DNA of 51,321 nt from Peribacillus asahii (GCF_003570725.1 NZ_QWVS01000025.1:1-51321), one strand, 5' to 3'. Counted from the first letter of the stretch, positions 19,483-29,933 are shown. Numbers and translations are program-made. Notes: a model not told the origin generated them from the letters alone.

Positions 19483-19787
19483 TTGAACAACTTGCCAAAG
19501 AAGCCTTTAGCTTTCTCCCCTGAATGTTCATCCAAGTAAACAAGGTCAAAAATCTTCCCTTTAATTGAGACAATACCTTTATCGACGTCTAAATTTTTCA
19601 TTTGTAAATTTTGCCCGCGGATCGAGAGAAATCCCATCGATGTTTCAAGCAAAAATTCTTCATTATCAAAACTTTCTACTTGCTTCACACCTGTAATATC
19701 TAGTAAGCGTCGACCTCTCATCGTCACATCATGTTCTGGTACAGTTCCTTTAGAATAGCTCGAGTTCGGGTCTACATATTGACTCAT
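19479..19787 (-). CDS. yabP: Sporulation protein YabP
   Basis: The 102-residue protein shares the YabP/YqfC fold, a small all-beta domain: HDVTMRGRRLLDITGVKQVESFDNEEFLLETSMGFLSIRG, then LDVDKGIVSIKGKIFDLVYLD. Members are made in the mother cell under sigma-E. The ATG at 19787 has GAGGG at 6-7 nt; an ATG two codons earlier touches it. A sigma-E-like promoter lies upstream and yabQ follows in the same transcript. Confidence 0.92.
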   Translation of the reverse strand: MSQYVDPNSSYSKGTVPEHDVTMRGRRLLDITGVKQVESFDNEEFLLETSMGFLSIRGQNLQMKNLDVDKGIVSIKGKIFDLVYLDEHSGEKAKGFFGKLFK

Positions 19788-19819
19788 TCTCATCCCTCAC
19801 AATAACACTAGTTTTCTAA

Positions 19820-19846
19820 AATGTATGTAGGGATGAAGAGAAATAG
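19820..19846 (-). promoter_or_regulatory. Candidate sigma-E promoter of yabP-yabQ
   Basis: The minus strand has CATACATT (19827-19820), a full match to the sigma-E -10 CATACAnT. A weaker CTATTT (19846-19841) lies 13 bp upstream as -35. The yabPQ operon is known as a sigma-E unit in B. subtilis. Confidence 0.55.
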
Positions 19847-19859
19847 AACAAGCCTCCTT

Positions 19860-20132
19860 TTACTGTTCACTTCCTAGCTTTTCTTCCTTTACGACTGTAT
19901 ACATTTCGGCAGCCGCTTCCTTCTTTGTTGTCTCTTGAATTTTATCAATGCGAACCGTAACAAGTTTTTGTCCAAAGCGAACCGTCAGCTCATCTCCTTC
20001 TTTTACATTCGAGCTCGCCTTCGCTTGTACGCCATTAATAGAAATACGGCCTTGATCGGCCACCTCCTTAGCTAACGTACGGCGCTTAATTAAACGTGAT
20101 ACTTTTAGAAACTTATCTAATCTCATTGACAT
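19860..20132 (-). CDS. rqcP: S4-domain ribosome quality-control factor RqcP
   Basis: The 90-residue protein is one S4 RNA-binding domain (MRLDKFLKVSRLIKRRTLAKEVADQGRISINGVQAKASSNVKEGDELTVRFG type) with a short charged tail. RqcP (YabO, an Hsp15 relative) binds stalled 50S-peptidyl-tRNA complexes with RqcH and promotes alanine tailing. GGAGG lies 8 nt before ATG 20132. It follows the MazG-like gene by 18 bp, in the same order as B. subtilis yabN-yabO. Confidence 0.94.
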   Translation of the reverse strand: MSMRLDKFLKVSRLIKRRTLAKEVADQGRISINGVQAKASSNVKEGDELTVRFGQKLVTVRIDKIQETTKKEAAAEMYTVVKEEKLGSEQ

Positions 20133-20150
20133 CGCAGATTCCTCCTTCTC

Positions 20151-21626
20151 TTACAATCCTTTTTTCTTTGCCTCATTCCAAAAATGATCAAGCTCAGCCA
20201 ATGTATAATCTGAAAACTTTTTCTTATCTTGGCGAACACGATCCTCAATATAAGTAAAACGACGGTAGAACTTTTGATTTGCTCGGTATACAGCTTCTTC
20301 AGGCTCGATTTTATAAAAGCGCGCCACATTTACGAGTGCAAAAAAGACATCGCCCAGTTCATCTTGAATGTGGGTAATATTTGGTGTTTGGTGTTTTATT
20401 TCCGCCTCCACTTCTTCTATTTCTTCACGAACTTTCTGCCACGCTTCCGTTGCCTCATCCCAATCAAATCCAACTTTTGCTGCTCGCTTTTGATACGCTT
20501 CTGCACGCATTAAATTTGGCAAGGATTTCTCTACATCTGCCAGTAAAGAAACAAACTCTTCTGCTTGTTCTCCCTTCTCTTCTTCCTTAATTTTTTGCCA
20601 ATTAACAACAACTTCTTCTTCCCCGCTTACTTGAATATCACCAAATACATGTGGATGGCGACGAATCATTTTTGCAGAAATACTTTCGACAACATCATCA
20701 ACCGTAAACATGCCTTCATCTTCTCCAATTTGTGCATGAAGCATTACTTGCAGAAGAACATCTCCTAATTCTCCAATCATTGCCTCATCATCTTGCTCAT
20801 CAATAGCATCAATTAGTTCATAGGCCTCTTCGATTAAATATTTCTTTAAACTCTCGTGTGTTTGCTTCTGATCCCACGGACAGCCATTCGGCCCTCTAAG
20901 CTTAGCAATAATTTGACGCAGCTTAGAAAACTCACGATATTGCAATTCGTCCTCTTTAACCGGTGGTACATATACACTCGTTAAATTACTTAACTCCATT
21001 TGACGGTCAAGCTCATATAACGGGACTTTCATCACTTTTTCCTGTGTACTCCCTGCAGCTGTCACGATATATACATTATAATCATCCGGAAGCTTCTCCA
21101 TCAGTGTCAGCTTCACTTCGGAAGCAGTAAACATATCGTATACTTGTCCAATAATCATATGTTGAGTAATCTGCAATTCATCCCGATGAAGGGCCGTTCC
21201 ATCCAGCAATTGAAATCCTTCAATAGGATCTATTTTTACTGCCTGAAACAACGCATCTAAAAAGCTTTGTCCCCCTTCTACCTGAATGGTAATGCCGCGC
21301 TCCGGTCCTTTTTCTAATAGTAATTGCACGGTTTTTTCTGCAACCATTGGATGTCCTGGTACCGCATATAAAATAGGTTGAGTAGAAGCCTTTTGTAAAA
21401 GCATTTCGGATATTTCCTCATAAACAGCTTCAAATCCATCATGCTTTTCATAAACGGCATCAAAGCTAATAAACTCCACTCCTTCAGCTGTTAACTCTTT
21501 AATAACGGGATGATCCATTGTTCGAACCAAGCATGTCTTTTCCTGCTTAAGCTTCTTATAGATCCCGAGTGGGAGCTGATTTAAATCCCCCGCGCCCAGA
21601 CCAATGATTGTAATCATATTTGTCAT
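20151..21626 (-). CDS. yabN: YabN: tetrapyrrole-methylase-like plus MazG pyrophosphohydrolase fusion
   Basis: The 491-residue protein fuses two domains. Residues 1-220 resemble an SAM-dependent tetrapyrrole methylase (ITIIGLGAGDLNQLPLGIYKKL, YAVPGHPMVAEKTVQLLLE). Residues 225-491 are two MazG-type all-alpha NTP pyrophosphohydrolase repeats, the first with CPWDQKQTHESLKKYLIEEAYELIDAI and ELGDVLLQVMLHA, the second with EIEEVEAEI and ELGDVFFALVNVAR. It should hydrolyse non-canonical NTPs. The methylase-like domain's substrate is unknown. ATG 21626 (AGGAG 10 nt upstream) is preferred over ATG 21635. Confidence 0.93.
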   Translation of the reverse strand: MTNMITIIGLGAGDLNQLPLGIYKKLKQEKTCLVRTMDHPVIKELTAEGVEFISFDAVYEKHDGFEAVYEEISEMLLQKASTQPILYAVPGHPMVAEKTVQLLLEKGPERGITIQVEGGQSFLDALFQAVKIDPIEGFQLLDGTALHRDELQITQHMIIGQVYDMFTASEVKLTLMEKLPDDYNVYIVTAAGSTQEKVMKVPLYELDRQMELSNLTSVYVPPVKEDELQYREFSKLRQIIAKLRGPNGCPWDQKQTHESLKKYLIEEAYELIDAIDEQDDEAMIGELGDVLLQVMLHAQIGEDEGMFTVDDVVESISAKMIRRHPHVFGDIQVSGEEEVVVNWQKIKEEEKGEQAEEFVSLLADVEKSLPNLMRAEAYQKRAAKVGFDWDEATEAWQKVREEIEEVEAEIKHQTPNITHIQDELGDVFFALVNVARFYKIEPEEAVYRANQKFYRRFTYIEDRVRQDKKKFSDYTLAELDHFWNEAKKKGL

Positions 21627-21627
21627 G

Positions 21628-23226
21628 TTATTCATTACTCCTATTCCATTTATTCAATCGCTCTAATTGATTACCAAATGGCAAAAGCGTCAATTCGTCT
21701 TGTTTAAACAAGCCTGTACGTAAGATAATAACACCAAAAACAAGGGCACCACCAACAACACCAAACAGCGCTTGAATTGTAGCTATCATTCTTGTTTCAC
21801 TTGGAACAATCCAATCCGCTGCCATATTAAATCCCCATAATGTAAATGCCATACATCCAACACTAAGCATAACAATTCCTATATCTTTTCCTATCCATAA
21901 TGATTGTTTCACATCATTTTTTAAGACGCAAGAAAAACCAATTGTCATTCCTAATAAGGAAAGGACAGTTGCCAAAGCGGCTCCATTTATATAATAATGC
22001 GGAATCAGCCACATATCTAAGAACCACTTTCCGACAACTCCTGCTGCCACAATGAATATAGGGGCTATATAGTGTCCTAAGCTTTGAATGACAGCAGCCA
22101 TGGTCATAATAAGGGATGAAAGTACAATCGATACAGAAAAAATAGCAAGTGTCACTGAACCAAGACTATCAGTATATAACATCTTATTCACGGGTTTAAT
22201 TAGACAAATTAGCCCTACTGTTGCAGCTGAGCCAATCATCAGGCTTACTCGCAATGATAATCGGATTTTTGAAAGCAGCTCCTGCTCATCTTGATTCTTA
22301 CCATACCTCGCAATCAATGGAACAAGTGCTAATGAGAGAGAGTTTGCTACAACCGTCCCTAATTGAAGCAGCGGTTGACCGCGATCATATATCCCCTTCC
22401 ACTCTTTTGCTGTCATCTCAGCAATTCCTGCTTGCCTTAGTAAAGCATATAAATGCAGTGAATCCACCAACTGAAGGAAAACGAGGATTAAACTAGATAT
22501 ACAAAAGGCCAAGCCTTGAAATATTAATACTTTCATAATCAGCGGAAACTGTTGAAACTGAAGTGCATTAAACTGAACTCTTTTCCTTTTTTTATATCGC
22601 ACAAAAAAAATCAGTAAAAGAGTAAGCCCCATCAGTCCCCCTGTGATTGAACCGAAAACGGCTCCTGCTCCTGCATCATACAAGGAATACCCTTGGTGAA
22701 TTAAGACGGGTGTAAAAACAAGAATAGTAAGCACACGAACAAACTGCTCAGCAACTTGTGAACTTGCTGTTGGGAGCATCTCATGATTCCCTTGAAAATA
22801 CCCGCGAAAGACAGCGGCTAAAGGCATCAATAAGTAGGAAAGAGAGAGAATCTTCAGTAGTTCAGCTAAATGAGGATCTGCCATTTTACTTGCTAACCAA
22901 TCCGCTCCTAAAAAAAGACTCGTGGAACTCACGAGTGCGATTACACCTAGCATAAGAAAAGAGGCAGCCACTATATCCCTTTGAGCAAACTTTCCTTCAG
23001 CAATAAGCTTTGAAATAACAAGGGGAAACCCGAGTGTCGACAACGTAAGCACAATTCCGTAAAACGGATATACTTGCTGGTATATGTAAAAGCCGATATC
23101 CCCTACAATATTTTGGTAAGGTATTCGATAAGCTGCGCTTAATACCTTTACCATAATAGCCGCAATACTTAAAATAAATGCACCGCGAAAGAACTCTTTC
23201 GATGCTGAATACGGCTTATTCACCAT
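21628..23226 (-). CDS. yabM: MOP-superfamily polysaccharide flippase (YabM)
   Basis: The 532-residue membrane protein has about 14 hydrophobic segments and the SpoVB/MurJ-type start FFRGAFILSIAAIMVKVLSAAYRIPYQNIVGDIGFYIYQQVYPFYG. Relatives flip lipid-linked polysaccharides such as lipid II. Candidates are spore or capsule material, but the substrate cannot be read here. I take ATG 23226, because the 32 residues before it (from 23322) resemble no family N-terminus and have no ribosome site. The stop abuts yabN. Confidence 0.88.
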   Translation of the reverse strand: MVNKPYSASKEFFRGAFILSIAAIMVKVLSAAYRIPYQNIVGDIGFYIYQQVYPFYGIVLTLSTLGFPLVISKLIAEGKFAQRDIVAASFLMLGVIALVSSTSLFLGADWLASKMADPHLAELLKILSLSYLLMPLAAVFRGYFQGNHEMLPTASSQVAEQFVRVLTILVFTPVLIHQGYSLYDAGAGAVFGSITGGLMGLTLLLIFFVRYKKRKRVQFNALQFQQFPLIMKVLIFQGLAFCISSLILVFLQLVDSLHLYALLRQAGIAEMTAKEWKGIYDRGQPLLQLGTVVANSLSLALVPLIARYGKNQDEQELLSKIRLSLRVSLMIGSAATVGLICLIKPVNKMLYTDSLGSVTLAIFSVSIVLSSLIMTMAAVIQSLGHYIAPIFIVAAGVVGKWFLDMWLIPHYYINGAALATVLSLLGMTIGFSCVLKNDVKQSLWIGKDIGIVMLSVGCMAFTLWGFNMAADWIVPSETRMIATIQALFGVVGGALVFGVIILRTGLFKQDELTLLPFGNQLERLNKWNRSNE

Positions 23227-23345
23227 GCTAATACCCCACTTCATTTCTATGTGGTTGTTATTATAGCATATTTTAGCAATCAAAAAGCAGCTCCAGCCAA
23301 GCAACTCGCTTAACTTAGACATTTGTATGCTTTCATACTCTACAG

Positions 23346-23373
23346 AAAAAGGACAGCTCTATATCGCTGTCCC
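23346..23373 (-). terminator. spoVT terminator
   Basis: On the minus strand GGGACAGC pairs with GCTGTCC around a short loop and is followed by TTTTT. It separates spoVT from yabM. Confidence 0.85.
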
Positions 23374-23410
23374 TTCTCCCTATTTAATCAATAGTCTGTC
23401 TACTCTTATT

Positions 23411-23947
23411 TTATTGCTCCATTTGACGTGCAAGGAAGCTAGCCGCCGTCTCAACAGATTTCTGCTCCACATCGCCTACTGCCGTTTCTTTAGCAAGAAT
23501 CAAAACAGCACCGATTGGGTCACCGTTCGCAATAATTGGAGCTACTGCATATGATTGCACTTCTTCATGAATGCCATCGACGAACGAAATTTGACCTTTT
23601 GGAGAAGCAATTGTAGAATTGCGATCCTCCATAATCTTCTCAACTAGTTCACTGACACTTTTATTTAGATACTCTTTCTTAGAACCACCTGCTACAGCGA
23701 TGTATGTATCACGGTCGCATATTAATACAGGGTTCCCTAAACTATCATATAGCGCTTCCGCATATTCTTTAGCAAAGTCACTTAATTCACTAATCGGCGA
23801 ATATTTTTTCAAAATTACTTCTCCGTCGCGATCGACGAAGATTTCCAAAGGATCTCCTTCACGAATACGCAAAGTTCTTCGGATTTCTTTCGGAATTACG
23901 ACTCTTCCTAAATCATCAATTCGGCGAACAATACCTGTTGCTTTCAT
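23411..23947 (-). CDS. spoVT: Stage V sporulation protein T, AbrB-family regulator with GAF domain
   Basis: The 178-residue forespore regulator modulates sigma-G genes. Residues 1-50 are a swapped-hairpin AbrB DNA-binding domain (KATGIVRRIDDLGRVVIPKEIRRTL). Residues 55-178 are a GAF-like ligand domain ending AASFLARQMEQ. The ATG at 23947 gives exactly the B. subtilis length and has GAGG 10 nt upstream. An ATG seven codons earlier is less likely. A GTATA-17-AATACTA element 76 bp upstream fits sigma-G. It stands alone between two other units. Confidence 0.97.
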   Translation of the reverse strand: MKATGIVRRIDDLGRVVIPKEIRRTLRIREGDPLEIFVDRDGEVILKKYSPISELSDFAKEYAEALYDSLGNPVLICDRDTYIAVAGGSKKEYLNKSVSELVEKIMEDRNSTIASPKGQISFVDGIHEEVQSYAVAPIIANGDPIGAVLILAKETAVGDVEQKSVETAASFLARQMEQ

Positions 23948-24022
23948 CTTATGTTGCCTCACTTTCATCTAAATTGATTTGGATGTATATCTTAGTAACC
24001 ATTGTGCGGAGCGCTATAGCAC

Positions 24023-24051
24023 TAGTATTTTACTAATGGAAAGTTCTATAC
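24023..24051 (-). promoter_or_regulatory. Candidate sigma-G promoter of spoVT
   Basis: GTATA (24051-24047), a 17-bp spacer and AATACTA (24029-24023) on the minus strand resemble the forespore consensus, with one mismatch in CATnnTA. SpoVT is a sigma-G gene in B. subtilis. Confidence 0.5.
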
Positions 24052-24123
24052 ATATTGAAGAAATATTTCTTTCCTATATAGATTATTCTAAATGAGTAAC
24101 TAAGACAGAGTCGGTCGTTCCGA

Positions 24124-27100
24124 TTAATTTTTTTCCGCTGTTTGTACCTCTTGTTTGGCCTGCTGGAGTCCCTCCACAAGCTCAAATAACACCTTAAACC
24201 ATTTAGATTGCTCGATACCTTTCGTATGAACAGCAAGCTTTAAGCATTTCCCTTCCATACCTAAGCTAATCATTCTACTATGTTTCGCGGTAAGTTCGCT
24301 CACTTGTTTTAAATTAACTTTTTGTGTATCGTTTTCTGAAAATAAGATGGTAATAACCTGTTTTAATTGTTTAATGCTTTCAATACCAGCTTTCATCGCA
24401 TAAACTTTCATTTCAGCCATTAAAAATAAATAATGAACTTCTTCTGAATATTCACCAAAACGGTCTCTCATTTCCTCTTGCAGCTCTTTCACTTCTTCAA
24501 TTGAAGTAATACCTCTAAATCGTTTATACATCTCGATTTTTTGATGGCCATCAGCAATATACGCATCTGGTATATAAGCATCCACTTCAATATCCATATC
24601 CAATGATACTTTCTCTTCTGCCGGTTGCTCATTACGTTTTGCTTCTACCGCTTCTTTTAACATTTGCGAATACAAATCAAAACCGACTGAATCAATAAAT
24701 CCATGCTGTTGGGCTCCAAGCAAGTTCCCCGCTCCACGAATGGATAAGTCGCGCATCGCAATCTTGAATCCGGAACCAAGTTCAGTAAACTCTTTAATCG
24801 ATTGCAGACGTTTTTCAGCTACTTCTGTCAGCACTTTATCTTTTCGGTACGTAAAAAAAGCATACGCCACTCGATTTGAACGCCCAACTCGACCGCGAAG
24901 CTGATACAGTTGGGAAAGACCCATTCGATCTGCATCATACACAATTAACGTATTTACGTTCGGAATATCAACACCGGTTTCAATGATCGTCGTACTTACT
25001 AATACGTCGTATTCTCCTTCTAAGAAACCAAACATCACGGCTTCCAATTCCTGCTCTGACATTTGGCCATGCGCAAATGTCACACGAGCATCGGGAACGA
25101 GCATAGCAATTTCCTCTGCTTTACGTGCGATATCTTCCACACGATTATAGAGGAAGTAGACTTGGCCATCTCGAGCCAGCTCTCGCTCAATTGCCTCCTT
25201 CACCAATCCTCCGTTATATTCCATCACATAGGTTTGAATAGGGAAACGATTTTCAGGCGGTGTTTCAATAACCGATAAATCTCGAACTCCAAGCATCGAC
25301 ATATGAAGGGTACGCGGAATAGGTGTTGCTGTTAACGTTAGCACATCTATATTGGTTTTCAATTGCTTGATTTTTTCTTTATGTGTCACTCCAAAGCGTT
25401 GTTCTTCATCAATAATCAAAAGACCTAAATCATGATATTGAATATCCTTTGATAAAATGCGATGTGTACCGACAACGATATCAATAGTGCCTGTCTTTAA
25501 CCCTTTCACGGTTTCCGTTTGTTGCTTTCTCGTTCGAAAACGACTCATCAAACCTATGGAAATCGGAAAATCCTGAAAACGCTCTCGTAATGTTTCATAA
25601 TGCTGTTGAGCTAAAATCGTTGTTGGAACAAGAAAGGCTACCTGTTTTCCATCTGCAATCGCTTTAAAAGCAGCACGAATAGCCACTTCTGTCTTCCCGT
25701 ACCCTACATCGCCGCAAAGCAAACGGTCCATCGGTCTTTCCCGCTCCATATCTTTCTTAATTTCAGCGATCGACCGCAACTGATCTTCCGTTTCATTGTA
25801 TAAAAAGGATAATTCAAATTCTCTTTGCATATCTCCATCTGGTGAGAATGCGAACCCTTTTGCCGCTTCTCGCTCGGCATACAATTTAATTAAGTCATCT
25901 GCAATATTTTGCACAGAGGAGTGAACCTTACTTTTCACTCGTTTCCACTCTGTTCCACCCAGTTTGTAAAGCTTTGGTTCTTTCCCTTCCGAACCGACAT
26001 ACTTCTGAACAAGGTCAATTTGATCAACAGGTACATACAACTTATCGTCTGCTTGATAACGGATATGGAGGTAGTCTTTATGAACGCCATTAATAACTAA
26101 TGTTTCAATCCCTAAATACTTCCCAATTCCATGATTCACATGAACGACATAGTCGCCTACTTTTAACTCAGAATAACTTTTAATTCGTTCTGCGTTCGAT
26201 AATTTCTGCCTGCGACTCGATTTTTTTGCCCTTTTATTAAATAGCTCCGTTTCTGTAATAATCACGATTTTTTCCATCGTCATTTCAAAACCACTATTTA
26301 AACTACCACGTAGGATTTGAACTTGGCCTGGCTGTAAATGACTAGAATCCTTTAATTCAGCAGCTTCGATGTCGTAATCTGCCAGCACCCCCTGAATCTT
26401 CTTCATGCGGTCCTCATCCTGACCAAGAATCACAACGGTGTACTGTCCTTTTTTCCAATGCTCAACCTCTGCTTTAAATACATTCATTTGTCCATAAAAG
26501 TTCTGCATTTGCTTACAAGCCACGTTCACAATATTCTGTGGGTTTGTATGGGGTACATGGCGTAAAAACAATGATAAATAAATAAATGGATAAGAAGAAT
26601 GCGTAATTAAACTCGGCAGGTCATGAGCTAGCTTCACATCATGAACAATTTTCCCCTCACCTAATAAATCGGTGTACCACTGGGCTTCTTCTTTCTCTAA
26701 TGATTCATTAATTTCTTGAATCCGACTGATTTCATCCAAAAGAACAATTCCATCGCCGGGAAGGTAATCTATTAAACTAGCCGGTTTATCGTACGCTAAA
26801 CTGAAATACTTAAAAATTTGATCCGGCTTCTGTCCTTGTTTTAATTGCTCTAATTCATGCCCCACTGTCTCAGCAAGCTGTTCCTTCACTTTATCATCTT
26901 TAAACTTTTTCAAACTCTTGCTTAAGTTGCTTTCAAGCTTTGTGATCATATTGTTAAGATGCTCATCTTCCAGTAAAGCTTCACTTACTGGTCCAACGGT
27001 CACTCGAGAAAGCTTTTCAATAGAACGTTGGTCATCAGAAGAAAATGTTCGAATCGACGTAATTTCTGTATCAAATAATTCAATTCGAATTGGATTCATT

Positions 27101-27666
27101 TCGGTAATCGGATACAAATCTATAATCCCACCGCGAATACTGCATTCACCTGGTGAAGAAACCATCTCCGTACGACTATATCCCATAGTAATTAATTTAT
27201 GTAATGTTTCCTCCAGCTCAATATCAGCCCCCACTTGAAAGGACAACTGATACTTCTTCCATATCTCTTTTGGTGAAAGGAACTTACGGATACCAGGAAT
27301 CGGGACAATAACAACACCTTTCTTCCCTTGCGACCAAAAATTCAATGCCTCTACTCGCTGAGCCCTTAATTCGGGGCTGGCAACACTCAAATCTGCTGCG
27401 ATTAACTCATTTGCAGGAAACACATAAAGCTCTTCTTCCGGAATAAAATTCAATAAATCCTCTTGAAATTTTTGCGCTTGTAGAAGATTATGTGTCACTA
27501 ACAAAATGGACTTATTCGTTTTCTCATAGATAGATGCGACAAGCATCGACCTTGATGAACCAGTTAAACCAGAAACCAATTGTTCCTTTAATCCTTCATC
27601 AATACCCGCTATTAACGAATGGACATTATCGTGTTTGGAGAACAAATTTTGTAATCCATTCACCAT
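24124..27666 (-). CDS. mfd: Transcription-repair coupling factor Mfd
   Basis: The 1180-residue translocase removes RNA polymerase stalled at DNA damage and recruits UvrA. The order is: an N-terminal UvrB-like region ([24 protein letters not shown]), a UvrA-contact part ([14 protein letters not shown]), the RNA-polymerase-interacting domain ([21 protein letters not shown]), RecG-like helicase motifs with Walker [12 protein letters not shown] (near 650) and DEEQRFGV (near 755), [12 protein letters not shown], the LRGRVGRS motif VI, and the C-terminal autoinhibitory D7. Length matches the family. GGAGGGG precedes the ATG. Confidence 0.98.
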   Translation of the reverse strand: MVNGLQNLFSKHDNVHSLIAGIDEGLKEQLVSGLTGSSRSMLVASIYEKTNKSILLVTHNLLQAQKFQEDLLNFIPEEELYVFPANELIAADLSVASPELRAQRVEALNFWSQGKKGVVIVPIPGIRKFLSPKEIWKKYQLSFQVGADIELEETLHKLITMGYSRTEMVSSPGECSIRGGIIDLYPITEMNPIRIELFDTEITSIRTFSSDDQRSIEKLSRVTVGPVSEALLEDEHLNNMITKLESNLSKSLKKFKDDKVKEQLAETVGHELEQLKQGQKPDQIFKYFSLAYDKPASLIDYLPGDGIVLLDEISRIQEINESLEKEEAQWYTDLLGEGKIVHDVKLAHDLPSLITHSSYPFIYLSLFLRHVPHTNPQNIVNVACKQMQNFYGQMNVFKAEVEHWKKGQYTVVILGQDEDRMKKIQGVLADYDIEAAELKDSSHLQPGQVQILRGSLNSGFEMTMEKIVIITETELFNKRAKKSSRRQKLSNAERIKSYSELKVGDYVVHVNHGIGKYLGIETLVINGVHKDYLHIRYQADDKLYVPVDQIDLVQKYVGSEGKEPKLYKLGGTEWKRVKSKVHSSVQNIADDLIKLYAEREAAKGFAFSPDGDMQREFELSFLYNETEDQLRSIAEIKKDMERERPMDRLLCGDVGYGKTEVAIRAAFKAIADGKQVAFLVPTTILAQQHYETLRERFQDFPISIGLMSRFRTRKQQTETVKGLKTGTIDIVVGTHRILSKDIQYHDLGLLIIDEEQRFGVTHKEKIKQLKTNIDVLTLTATPIPRTLHMSMLGVRDLSVIETPPENRFPIQTYVMEYNGGLVKEAIERELARDGQVYFLYNRVEDIARKAEEIAMLVPDARVTFAHGQMSEQELEAVMFGFLEGEYDVLVSTTIIETGVDIPNVNTLIVYDADRMGLSQLYQLRGRVGRSNRVAYAFFTYRKDKVLTEVAEKRLQSIKEFTELGSGFKIAMRDLSIRGAGNLLGAQQHGFIDSVGFDLYSQMLKEAVEAKRNEQPAEEKVSLDMDIEVDAYIPDAYIADGHQKIEMYKRFRGITSIEEVKELQEEMRDRFGEYSEEVHYLFLMAEMKVYAMKAGIESIKQLKQVITILFSENDTQKVNLKQVSELTAKHSRMISLGMEGKCLKLAVHTKGIEQSKWFKVLFELVEGLQQAKQEVQTAEKN

Positions 27667-27898
27667 CTTTGCCCCTCCTCCCTATAAAATAAAAATTATA
27701 CTTTTTTCTACTCAATCATTTACCCTGTTTATTTTGTTATAGAAAGCCTTTCAGTTTTAGCCTATTTCATGGAGCAGAGCTAAAACGTGCCAAATATAAA
27801 GTCACTAACAAAGCTTCACACAGTCAATATACTAACTGAAAGAATCCTTTATATGATGCTATTGATTTTTTTGCAATATTAGTAAATGAAAACAAACG

Positions 27899-27926
27899 GA
27901 AAAATGCTTTGGAATTTATCCAAAGC
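27899..27926 (-). terminator. fin terminator
   Basis: GCTTTGGA pairs with TCCAAAGC around a 5-nt loop and is followed by ATTTTT on the minus strand. The remaining 230 bp before mfd contain a TATAAT hexamer near 27700 without a good -35 and nothing else I can name. Confidence 0.85.
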
Positions 27927-27935
27927 TCCTCCCGC

Positions 27936-28166
27936 TTAATGAATAATATAATCGTTTTGATATAACTCTGGATTTCTTTGCAATGATTCGTAACAATCTT
28001 CGCAAATGGATTTAACCTTAATGTTTCCAGAGGAGTCATAAACGATCATCTCTTGCCTTTCTTCATCACTCAGCTGGTTAAACCCTAACTGTGCCGCTTG
28101 TACCTGCTGTTCTTCAATAGTGCCCAGCTTGATTCCACAATGACGGCAATGATAATGGAGAGCCAT
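27936..28166 (-). CDS. fin: Anti-sigma-F factor Fin
   Basis: The 76-residue protein has zinc-ligand pairs CRHC (residues 7-10) and CEDC (55-58), with a helical middle (EEQQVQAAQLGFNQLSDEERQEMI). Fin (YabK) shuts off sigma-F so that sigma-G can take over in the forespore. It sits between pth and mfd, as in B. subtilis. I could not find a convincing sigma-F promoter in the 90 bp upstream, although that is its known control. Confidence 0.92.
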   Translation of the reverse strand: MALHYHCRHCGIKLGTIEEQQVQAAQLGFNQLSDEERQEMIVYDSSGNIKVKSICEDCYESLQRNPELYQNDYIIH

Positions 28167-28256
28167 ATAGTAACCCCCTATACTGTATTGCCATTAGTAT
28201 GAACAGAAATAAGGGATTTTTATTCATTAAGCAAGAAAGATATTTTTCCTCATACA

Positions 28257-28817
28257 TTATTGATTATATACATTCATTACTTGTAAAAAGGGCGTCGTTA
28301 ACCAAGCTTCGCATGCATTAGCACTTTTTTCAACGGTGTTCATAACATCGGGCCATTCCTCAGACGTAAATTTCCCCAATACATAATCTGAAATAGCCAT
28401 TGGTACAGAAGGCCGACCAATACCAATTCGAATTCGATTAAAGTTTTGTGTACCAAGATGAGCAATAGTTGATTTAATCCCATTATGCCCACCAGCACTT
28501 CCCTTTTGACGCAGACGAACTTTCCCAGGAGGTAAGTCCAAATCATCATATAGCACGACAACATCATCCACTTCTACTTTAAAGAAACTCATAACAGCTG
28601 AAATAGATTCACCAGATAAATTCATATATGTCAACGGTTTAAGCAGAATTACCTTCTCGTTATTGATTACACCCATCCCATATATTCCTTTATGTTTTGC
28701 TTGATTTAAAGGAATAGACCATTTATCAGATAATGCATCTATTACTTCAAACCCGACATTATGTCGCGTTTTTTCATATTGTTTTCCAGGGTTACCTAGA
28801 CCTACGATTAACTTCAT
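28257..28817 (-). CDS. pth: Peptidyl-tRNA hydrolase
   Basis: The 186-residue enzyme releases peptides from prematurely dropped peptidyl-t[26 protein letters not shown] includes the catalytic His (H19). [30 protein letters not shown] with its conserved Asp, and [13 protein letters not shown] follow in family order. The B. subtilis gene is also called spoVC. The 342-bp gap upstream of it is described separately. Confidence 0.97.
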   Translation of the reverse strand: MKLIVGLGNPGKQYEKTRHNVGFEVIDALSDKWSIPLNQAKHKGIYGMGVINNEKVILLKPLTYMNLSGESISAVMSFFKVEVDDVVVLYDDLDLPPGKVRLRQKGSAGGHNGIKSTIAHLGTQNFNRIRIGIGRPSVPMAISDYVLGKFTSEEWPDVMNTVEKSANACEAWLTTPFLQVMNVYNQ

Positions 28818-29159
28818 TTTTCACACTCCGTTACAACTAAGTTTCATGGAGTCACCTTTTATTATATACATTTTTGGAAACATTAGTAAAAATAGTATCT
28901 CATATCTCTAGAGGAATGCAAGCTTCACAAGACCTAAAAGGATATATCTCTCCCCTTTTATATAACAAGATTATATGAAGCTATTGATTATTTACCTTAT
29001 CTTTCATAATAGGCTATGTAAAACATTAATGTGAATCCAAACGCTGCATCACAGTATAACAAAGCCTTCATATAAAAAAGCGCAACCCATAATGTGTTAC
29101 GCCTATTATACCATGTTTATTTTTTTATCTAAAATAAAGAAAGAAAGCCGACATAATCT
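28818..29159. other. 342-bp gap between pth and ctc
   Basis: Apart from the ctc terminator at 29074-29102 I see no gene here. The stretch is strongly AT-rich, with stop codons in all frames, and should hold the pth promoter. I could not pick one promoter confidently. Confidence 0.6.
29074..29102 (-). terminator. ctc terminator
   Basis: GCGTAAC pairs with GTTGCGC (one G-U) around an 8-9 nt loop, then TTTTTT on the minus strand. It lies 58 bp after the ctc stop codon. Confidence 0.8.
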
Positions 29160-29810
29160 CTACGCTTGAGATTCTGGAGAAGCGGCTGTTTCACGCCCTT
29201 CCTCATTCGTCGGTATGCCGCTTTCTTGTTGTTCACCTGTACTAATTTCTCGTTCTTGGCGAGGAGCTAAGACAGAGGCCACTACTTCGTCACCACTATG
29301 ATTAAGTGTTACACCTTGTTTCATATTTAAATCAGAAATATACAGTGTTTCATTCACTTCAAGTTCTGTCACGTCAACATCAATCGACTCTGGAATGTTA
29401 CCTGGCGTTGCAGTAACGGTTACTTCATGGAGAGACTGCTGAAGTACTCCGCCATCTTTTACACCAATTGATTGACCAACGAGATTAACTCGTACATTTG
29501 CTTGTACTTCCTCCGACATATCAACGATTAGAAAATCAGCATGATACATCTCGTGTTTTAACGGATCAGATTGATATTCTGAAAGCATGACTTGATATTC
29601 TTCACCTTGGCACTGTAATGAAATAATGCCATTTCGGCCAATTTCCTTCAATGTTTTTTTCAAATCCGCATAATTCACGGAAATTGCTTGACTGCCATTC
29701 TCGCTTCCGTAAACTACTGCCGGTATTTCTCCATTTTCACGCAATTCTCTTAATGTAGATTGTTTGAAGTCTGTCCGCTCTTTTGCTACTAGTACATGGC
29801 TCATCTTCAT
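29160..29810 (-). CDS. ctc: Ribosomal protein L25, general stress protein Ctc type
   Basis: The 216-residue protein combines an N-terminal L25 5S-rRNA-binding domain (ERTDFKQSTLRELRENGEIPAVVYG) with a C-terminal TL5/CTC beta domain (VNLVGQSIGVKDGGVLQQSLHEVTVTATPGNIPESIDVDVTEL). A 30-residue acidic, low-complexity tail follows. The ATG at 29810 is taken on homology. A second ATG two codons later has slightly better ribosome-site spacing, and the ten residues before 29810 look non-coding. A candidate sigma-B promoter lies upstream. Confidence 0.94.
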   Translation of the reverse strand: MKMSHVLVAKERTDFKQSTLRELRENGEIPAVVYGSENGSQAISVNYADLKKTLKEIGRNGIISLQCQGEEYQVMLSEYQSDPLKHEMYHADFLIVDMSEEVQANVRVNLVGQSIGVKDGGVLQQSLHEVTVTATPGNIPESIDVDVTELEVNETLYISDLNMKQGVTLNHSGDEVVASVLAPRQEREISTGEQQESGIPTNEEGRETAASPESQA

Positions 29811-29856
29811 CTTCACCTTCCCAGTTTTATAAAAATTCAAGCTAGTCTACATCATC

Positions 29857-29882
29857 TTTCCCCTTATGTATCCAATTTATGC
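29857..29882 (-). promoter_or_regulatory. Candidate sigma-B promoter of ctc
   Basis: GCATAA (29882-29877), a 14-bp spacer and GGGAAA (29862-29857) match the sigma-B pattern GTTTAA-N12-14-GGGWAW, perfect at -10 and 4/6 at -35. B. subtilis ctc is a classical sigma-B stress gene. Confidence 0.45.
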
Positions 29883-29883
29883 A

Positions 29884-29919
29884 TAAAAAAACAGTAAGCG
29901 AAGCCGCTCACTGTTTTTT
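29884..29919 (-). terminator. prs terminator
   Basis: AACAGTGAGCG pairs with CGCTTACTGTT (one G-U) around a GCTT loop, then TTTTT on the minus strand. It ends the glmU-prs transcript immediately before the ctc promoter. Confidence 0.9.
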
Positions 29920-29933
29920 ACACCTATCTATCA

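Noticed and set aside
23227..23322. 32-residue N-terminal extension of the flippase YabM
   Set aside because: No ribosome site and no likeness to family N-termini.
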